Source of the DNA: Scytonematopsis contorta HA4267-MV1
Lineage (GTDB): Bacteria; Cyanobacteriota; Cyanobacteriia; Cyanobacteriales; Nostocaceae
NCBI GenBank assembly: GCA_019359035.1
Contig: JAHHIC010000038.1
Span: 1 to 64,000 of the forward strand
Length of the DNA: 64,000 bases
Direction of reading: 5' to 3'
In this document: piece after piece, positions 60,123-64,000 of the stretch
Layout: the number at the start of each line of letters is the position of its first letter
How positions within the stretch are numbered: the first letter of the stretch is position 1
Notes under the pieces: model-generated
Seen by the model: the letters and a program-made list of their open reading frames with translations, nothing else
Database searches by the model: none
What the model was told of the DNA's origin: nothing
Program-made: the position numbers and the translations under genes

Positions 60123-60362
60123 CTAAAGAATATATTGCCCTAGTGCATTTTCAAGGTCATTTATCGGTGACGGGCTGATAAAACTTTTGATTTCTACAGC
60201 AATCTTACATCCTTCTTTTTCGGCAACTAGGAGCTTTTCTGCAATTAAGTCAATATATATTGAGCGAGAGCCAATAGTGAGCCGGAACAACTCGTTTGTA
60301 ATTACCCATCCATCTTTTTCTAAGGCAATTTTTAGAGTATTGTGGTAGATATCCTTTGCCAT
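60123..60362 (-). pseudogene. XisH-like protein, C-terminally truncated
   Basis: A 79-codon frame: MAKDIYHNTLKIALEKDGWV, LTIGSRSIYIDLIAEKLLVA and CKIAVEIKSFISPSPINDLE are clear XisH sequence, an endonuclease-like factor named from fdxN-element excision. A stop follows ALGQYIL, where XisH normally continues for about 55 more residues. XisI, its usual downstream partner, is missing and the VapB-like gene follows. It seems to be a broken XisH, although the N-terminal PD-(D/E)XK core (D, EIK) is intact. Confidence 0.72.
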
Positions 60363-60607
60363 ACCAATTGCGATTCAGTGTATTGAACGGAGTGACTCTC
60401 TTCACAAGAAGCTCTTCTTCTATTTTGCCTGAGTTTTTTGTAACTTAGCTGTTATAAGTTTATAAACTTTGTACAACACTGAGAATAAAAGTACTAATCA
60501 TTTCATACCTGCCAGTTTGGCACAACAACTTAATAAATTGCTTATAAAATTAATCCAAATTAGATAAGTAAGCTATACTCATTATATACTCATGTAACCA
60601 TAATCCA

Positions 60608-61111
60608 ATGAGCCAAGCAGGAGAAACAAAGCGGCAGAATTTCAACGTGTCACCCGAACAAGAAGCGCAAATTGAGTGGTTGCGGCAAGCGATGGGAGCC
60701 ACAACTGCTAAAGAAACGATTCTACGTTCAATATCGGTGGTAACAATTCTCCAAAATTATTTGCAACAAGGCTACCAAATTCGACTCCTAACGCCAAACG
60801 AACAAATTCATCTGGTAATACCCGAACTGGAACCACCACCGCAGTCAACTTGGCAATATTTAGTGTCCCGTCCCCATCCTTGGAGACGACAGCTTTATGT
60901 GAAAGGACGGCGTCTTTTAGCTTCTACAGTATGGCAAGATATGCTGATAAACGAACTTAGCAGCGAAGAAGCAGCAGAGAATTTCGATTTACCTGATAAT
61001 ACAATTCATGAAATTATTCGTTACTGCGAAGCAAATAAAGAACTAATCAAGATGGAAGCCCAGGAAGAACTTTATCGACTGAAAGAACGGGGTGTAAGTA
61101 TTGAGTCTTAG
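60608..61111 (+). CDS. DUF433-type antitoxin
   Basis: A 167-residue protein. The C-terminal half RRQLYVKGRRLLASTVWQDM, then ELSSEEAAENFDLPDNTIHEII is a DUF433 winged-helix/antitoxin-like domain. The N-terminal FNVSPEQEAQIEWLRQAMGA is a separate helical part. The stop codon overlaps the start of a DUF5615 toxin-like gene by 11 bp, the common two-gene toxin-antitoxin layout of cyanobacteria. It probably neutralises that protein and controls the operon. Confidence 0.8.
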   Translation: MSQAGETKRQNFNVSPEQEAQIEWLRQAMGATTAKETILRSISVVTILQNYLQQGYQIRLLTPNEQIHLVIPELEPPPQSTWQYLVSRPHPWRRQLYVKGRRLLASTVWQDMLINELSSEEAAENFDLPDNTIHEIIRYCEANKELIKMEAQEELYRLKERGVSIES

Positions 61112-61460
61112 GATATTGGTAGACGAAGATACACAAGCACGCCGTCTTGTCGAAATGTTACGGGCAGATGGTCATGATGTGTTAACAATTGGTGAGGCTG
61201 GTGTGACTGGTATACCAGATGCATCTGTAATGGAACTAGCTAGAGTTCAACAAAGGATATTACTTACCCGTAACTGTGATGATTTTCTGGCAATTCATCA
61301 AGCAAACCCAGAACATTCAGGAATTATAGCAATATATCAAGATGCCGACCCTATGAAGAATATGAGTTATACGGCAATAGTTAAAGCTATAAATAATTTG
61401 CAGAATACTGGAATTTCTTTACAAGCTCAATTTATTGTTTTAAATCAATATTATTGGTGA
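61101..61460 (+). CDS. DUF5615 PIN-like toxin
   Basis: A 119-residue Mut7-C/PIN-like protein: LRILVDEDTQARRLVEMLRA (about 3-22) with the first acidic metal residues, VTGIPDASVMELARVQQRIL (about 35-54), LLTRNCDDFLAIHQ (about 54-67) and SGIIAIYQDADPM. The acidic residues expected for a PIN ribonuclease site are present. It starts with TTG at 61101, inside the end of the DUF433 gene. Unlike the VapC remnant upstream, it looks intact. Confidence 0.82.
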   Translation: MSLRILVDEDTQARRLVEMLRADGHDVLTIGEAGVTGIPDASVMELARVQQRILLTRNCDDFLAIHQANPEHSGIIAIYQDADPMKNMSYTAIVKAINNLQNTGISLQAQFIVLNQYYW

Positions 61461-61551
61461 TTCTAGCGATGCAATAATAAGCAAGAAAATACCCAAAACA
61501 ATTAGTCTTTCTACCCCCAGCAAATTCAGGTAAGAAGCAATACAAAATCTT

Positions 61552-61592
61552 ACTCCCTTTCCCTTGTAGGGAAGGGGTTGGGGGTTAGGTCT
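61552..61592. repeat. Dispersed hairpin repeat (CTTCCCTTATAGGGAAGG type)
   Basis: A third copy of the element at 3478 and 13841, here with a G for A change in the loop. It lies 26 bp from the end of the WD40 remnant. Confidence 0.8.
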
Positions 61593-61617
61593 GTGTATTA
61601 GATGCAACCGAAAACAG

Positions 61618-61887
61618 CTATTCTTCCGTCACCGCTCCCAAAGCCTTCATAGCCATTTTTTGCCCAGCAGTCAACCCAGTAGCACCAACAATATTCATAC
61701 CTTCATAAGGTTTTTCGCTCACAAGTGTTTTTAAGCATTTTCCCGTTTCCACATCCCAAAGTTTTATCGTTTCATCTTGACCGCTACTAGCAAGAATTTT
61801 ACCATTTGGAGAAAACACAACAGTCCAAAGACGTTCGCAAGTTTCTGGCATATTTGGTTTTTGGTATTTATCGATTATCATTATCAC
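61618..61887 (-). pseudogene. C-terminal remnant of a WD40-repeat protein
   Basis: An 89-codon frame with one WD40 blade ([20 protein letters not shown] then [13 protein letters not shown]) and the tail [31 protein letters not shown], which commonly ends large cyanobacterial WD40/NB-ARC proteins. A single blade cannot fold alone. The start is a GTG of low merit inside a Zur-box-like site. It is the leftover 3' end of a much larger gene. Confidence 0.75.
61872..61886. promoter_or_regulatory. Zur-box-like site upstream of the zinc-ribbon microprotein
   Basis: CGATTATCATTATCA matches the Zur consensus at about 12 of 14 positions, with a perfect right half. It is 58 bp upstream of the plus-strand ATG at 61945. 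It also overlaps the doubtful start of the WD40 remnant on the other strand. Confidence 0.55.
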
Positions 61888-61944
61888 AGTTGAACTTGCA
61901 CAGACAGGTTCAACTTTTGTGTTGAATCAACTTATGTAAAAAGT

Positions 61945-62139
61945 ATGCCCAGCAAAAAAGTCTACGTCCGACAGTATACCGTCAAAGCACATACCCGCGA
62001 TATCCATACTAGGGTATACAAGTTTATTTGCCAACACTGCCGTGCAGCTGTTGAACGAGAGACTTATGCAACTTGTTGTCCTAAATATGGTAATGAGTGT
62101 AATGGAGTAGAAAAAAAATGTTTAAGAAATAAACTGTAA
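61945..62139 (+). CDS. Small zinc-ribbon-like protein
   Basis: A 64-residue basic protein. VYVRQYTVKAHTRDIHTRVY is followed by FICQHCRAAVERETYATCCP and ECNGVEKKCLRN, with six cysteines in CxxC-like arrangement, suggesting a zinc ribbon. I have a weak memory of similar small cyanobacterial proteins but no named family. A Zur-box-like site upstream would make sense for a zinc-bound protein with a zinc-free alternative or a zinc store. It is separated from the next gene by 17 bp. Confidence 0.65.
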   Translation: MPSKKVYVRQYTVKAHTRDIHTRVYKFICQHCRAAVERETYATCCPKYGNECNGVEKKCLRNKL

Positions 62140-62156
62140 TATTCAAACGAATGTAA

Positions 62157-62975
62157 ATGCTGAATCTACCACCACCACCATCACAACCATTACCCAGTAA
62201 GCAAACACTAAAAGAGTTAGCTGATTACTATCGTCAGTTGATTGAGTATTATCGTCAAGCAGCTGCACAAGCAGAGGAAAAACTTTTTTATGTGGAAGCA
62301 CTGATGAACCCGATTCAAACCTTTGATGCTGAAGCTTCTGCTGGAGGGTATTTGGCTTTGCCTGCTGTGGAAAAATACAACTCCGACAGTGATAGTGATG
62401 TGGGGGTGGAGAACCTAGACCAAGAGAATCTAATCCCACAGATAGTTGAGATTCTTGAAGCAAATAGAGGCAAAATCTTGCAAATAGACTACCTAATCTG
62501 GGAAATTTTTGGGAACCAAGATGAAAAAATGCAATTAACCTTAAAATCAGAAGTAGGAAAAATACTAAAACTGGGAGAGCAAGATGGTTTCTGGGATGCA
62601 GTTCCAGATTCTCCTGGGTGCTGGACGATTGATTTAAATGACTTTCCTGATTTTAATAGACAAACTCAAACATCTTCATCTAATGGTAAAAAGAATAACA
62701 CTCGGTCGAAACAAGCACATCCTACAGGTCTTCCTAATTCGCAGATATTAGAACAATTTGATACCTTGCATTCAGCGATTTTTGAGTGTTTGCAAATACA
62801 TTATCCTGGAATGATGGATGCTAGTACAGTTTTGGAATGGCTTTACCCCGATGGTTTACCAGCTTCTCAGGAAAAAATTGTTAGCCCAATTGTTACCAAG
62901 ACCCTGAGCAAAGGTTGTGGAAAAGGTTGGCAGTACGTGGGAAAAGGGTTATATATTTGGGATATTGATGCTTAA
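62157..62975 (+). CDS. Hypothetical protein with two similar helical/winged modules
   Basis: A 272-residue protein of unknown family. The proline-rich start (LNLPPPPSQPLPSKQTLKEL) leads into a helix (YYRQLIEYYRQAAAQAEEKL, about 24-43) and then two possibly related modules. LIPQIVEILEANRGKILQID with a DAVPDSPGCWTIDL end (about 91-160) resembles LHSAIFECLQIHYPGMMDAS with a YVGKGLYIWDID end (about 200-270), both ending in a W/aromatic wing-like strand. A serine- and lysine-rich linker joins them. This could be a pair of winged-helix domains, but that is inference. It may share a transcript with the zinc-ribbon gene. Confidence 0.65.
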   Translation: MLNLPPPPSQPLPSKQTLKELADYYRQLIEYYRQAAAQAEEKLFYVEALMNPIQTFDAEASAGGYLALPAVEKYNSDSDSDVGVENLDQENLIPQIVEILEANRGKILQIDYLIWEIFGNQDEKMQLTLKSEVGKILKLGEQDGFWDAVPDSPGCWTIDLNDFPDFNRQTQTSSSNGKKNNTRSKQAHPTGLPNSQILEQFDTLHSAIFECLQIHYPGMMDASTVLEWLYPDGLPASQEKIVSPIVTKTLSKGCGKGWQYVGKGLYIWDIDA

Positions 62976-63023
62976 TTTACCTCACTTACTGTCCGGGTTT
63001 CTTCAGGTTCTTAAGATATCTAA

Positions 63024-64000
63024 TTACCGAGTATAGTAGCGACGCAAAATAACCCAACTCACCACGGGAGTACCAATCAGTGCAGTCACTGAATTCAAGG
63101 GTAAAACCATTTGAGTTCCGGGAATTGTACAAAGCAAATCCGCGATTAAGGCCAAAGTAGCACCCATTATTATCACTGTAGGTGTGAGTATCCGATGGTC
63201 GCATGTGTTTAATAAACTGCGGCACAAATGAGGAACAGCCACACCCAAAAATGCAATCGGGCCACAAAAAGCAGTAATTCCACCTGCTAAAACTGACGCG
63301 CTTGTAATAATCCAAAATCTAATACGTTGTAAATTTAAACCCAAAGTTAATGCATGGGACTCACCAACCAATAAGACATCTAATGGTTTAGATAGTAATA
63401 CTGCAACCGCTAATCCCAAAATCACAACAGTTGCTAAAATCGGCATTTGTCTCCAAGTAACTCCAGCAAAACTACCAAAAGTCCATTGTAAATATGTTTG
63501 AATTTTTTGGCTTTCGCTAAACTGCAATAAAATGCTTACTATTGCGCTCGTTGCATAACCAAATAATAAACCTAAAATAAGTAGAGTCATTGTATCGGGA
63601 ACGCGACGCGATACAAATAAGACTAAACCGAGAACTACAGCAGCACCTAAAATTGCGGCAACAACTAAACTTAAATCTCCTAAAGCTTCCCCTATAAATC
63701 CTAGATTTTGAAGTAATATATTTGTGCCGATTGCGTTTGACGCTAGGACAACTATTGCTACTCCCAAACTTGCACCAGAGCTAATTCCTAATACAAATGG
63801 ACCAGCTAAGGGATTTTTGAATAGAGTTTGCATTTGTAAACCGCTAACTCCCAATGCTGAACCAGCTAATATGGCAGTGATAGCTTTTGGTAAGCGAAAT
63901 TTGAGGATAATATTTGTCCAAGTTGTTTTCTCGGGTTCTCCACCAAGTAGGATAGTGACGACTTGATTGATGGGGATATGAACTGAACCTAGTGCTAAGT
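63024..64000 (-). CDS. FecCD-type metal/siderophore ABC permease (5' end outside window)
   Basis: The frame is open to the right edge, so the N-terminus is missing; at least 325 residues are visible. FRLPKAITAILAGSALGVSG then LQMQTLFKNPLAGPFVLGIS is the family signature. LGLNLQRIRFWIITSASVLA and FCGPIAFLGVAVPHLCRSLL follow, then GTQMVLPLNSVTALIGTPVV near the C-terminus. It is a BtuC/FecCD-type permease importing iron-siderophore, haem or cobalamin from the periplasm. The binding protein and ATPase must lie to the right. Whether it is zinc- or iron-controlled cannot be seen. Confidence 0.9.
   Translation of the reverse strand, partial: LALGSVHIPINQVVTILLGGEPEKTTWTNIILKFRLPKAITAILAGSALGVSGLQMQTLFKNPLAGPFVLGISSGASLGVAIVVLASNAIGTNILLQNLGFIGEALGDLSLVVAAILGAAVVLGLVLFVSRRVPDTMTLLILGLLFGYATSAIVSILLQFSESQKIQTYLQWTFGSFAGVTWRQMPILATVVILGLAVAVLLSKPLDVLLVGESHALTLGLNLQRIRFWIITSASVLAGGITAFCGPIAFLGVAVPHLCRSLLNTCDHRILTPTVIIMGATLALIADLLCTIPGTQMVLPLNSVTALIGTPVVSWVILRRYYTR

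Noticed and set aside
61000-64000. Iron (FurA) control as the simple reading of the Fur-like boxes
   Set aside because: Not excluded, but the adjacent regulator looks like Zur/FurB and the sites fit the 7-1-7 Zur form; the FecCD promoter lies outside the window.

Overview
The window looks like chromosomal DNA of a filamentous cyanobacterium, probably order Nostocales. The basis is the mix of genes and repeats: Ycf49-type and DUF3593 proteins, an SLH/OprB porin, DUF3134, a Zur (FurB)-like regulator, a haemagglutinin-type TpsA protein, XisH and VapC relics, and many short tandemly repeated heptanucleotides and dispersed hairpin repeats of the type common in this group. I saw no rRNA or tRNA genes, CRISPR array or intact insertion sequence.

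Layout. 0-6 kb: a 14-bp tandem repeat, csaB (minus), two small conserved membrane proteins and hisA (plus), then a pair of paralogous coiled-coil proteins (minus). 6-9 kb: a SphR-SphS-PhoU phosphate-signalling operon. 9-15 kb: a MITE-like element, a long orphan ORF, a Crp/Fnr regulator in front of an SLH porin, and a DUF3134 protein. 14.9-36.3 kb: a 21-kb minus-strand surface-polysaccharide locus. It holds nine glycosyltransferases of mixed GT2/GT4/CgeB type plus a further GT4 at its upstream end, two tandem Wzy-like membrane proteins, two hexapeptide acyltransferases, an acyltransferase-3 protein, a CDP-paratose-epimerase-like enzyme, an FkbM methyltransferase and a Wzm/Wzt ABC exporter. A divergent Wzc-like protein with degenerate nucleotide-binding motifs lies across a 1.1-kb gap. 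39.7-47 kb: a MoxR ATPase with a vWA/DUF2201 protein, a secreted CsbD protein, a TpsA exoprotein and a small unknown. 47-54 kb: a 250-bp MITE-like element and a five-gene chaperone operon (TPR, J-like, GrpE, Hsp70, zinc-ribbon TPR). 54.4-64 kb: Uma2 nuclease, zur, a flavoprotein, two CooC/MinD-like ATPases, a patch of toxin-antitoxin and XisH remnants, an intact DUF433/DUF5615 pair, a zinc-ribbon microprotein, an unknown protein and a FecCD permease that runs off the right edge.

Most interesting points. (1) Zur-box-like inverted repeats, judged by eye against TGATAATNATTATCA, lie before zur, the flavoprotein, both ATPases and the zinc-ribbon microprotein, which suggests a zinc-responsive regulon with two deviant-Walker ATPases of unknown job. 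(2) The Hsp70/GrpE operon encodes a J-like protein whose HPD motif is replaced by FPA. (3) The MoxR-partner vWA protein has two metallopeptidase-like segments, one with HELLH and one degenerate (HCALH). (4) The Wzc-like protein lacks the Walker A lysine. (5) The polysaccharide locus combines ABC export with two duplicated Wzy-like proteins.

All functional calls come from motif reading and memory of protein families; no database search or alignment was run.
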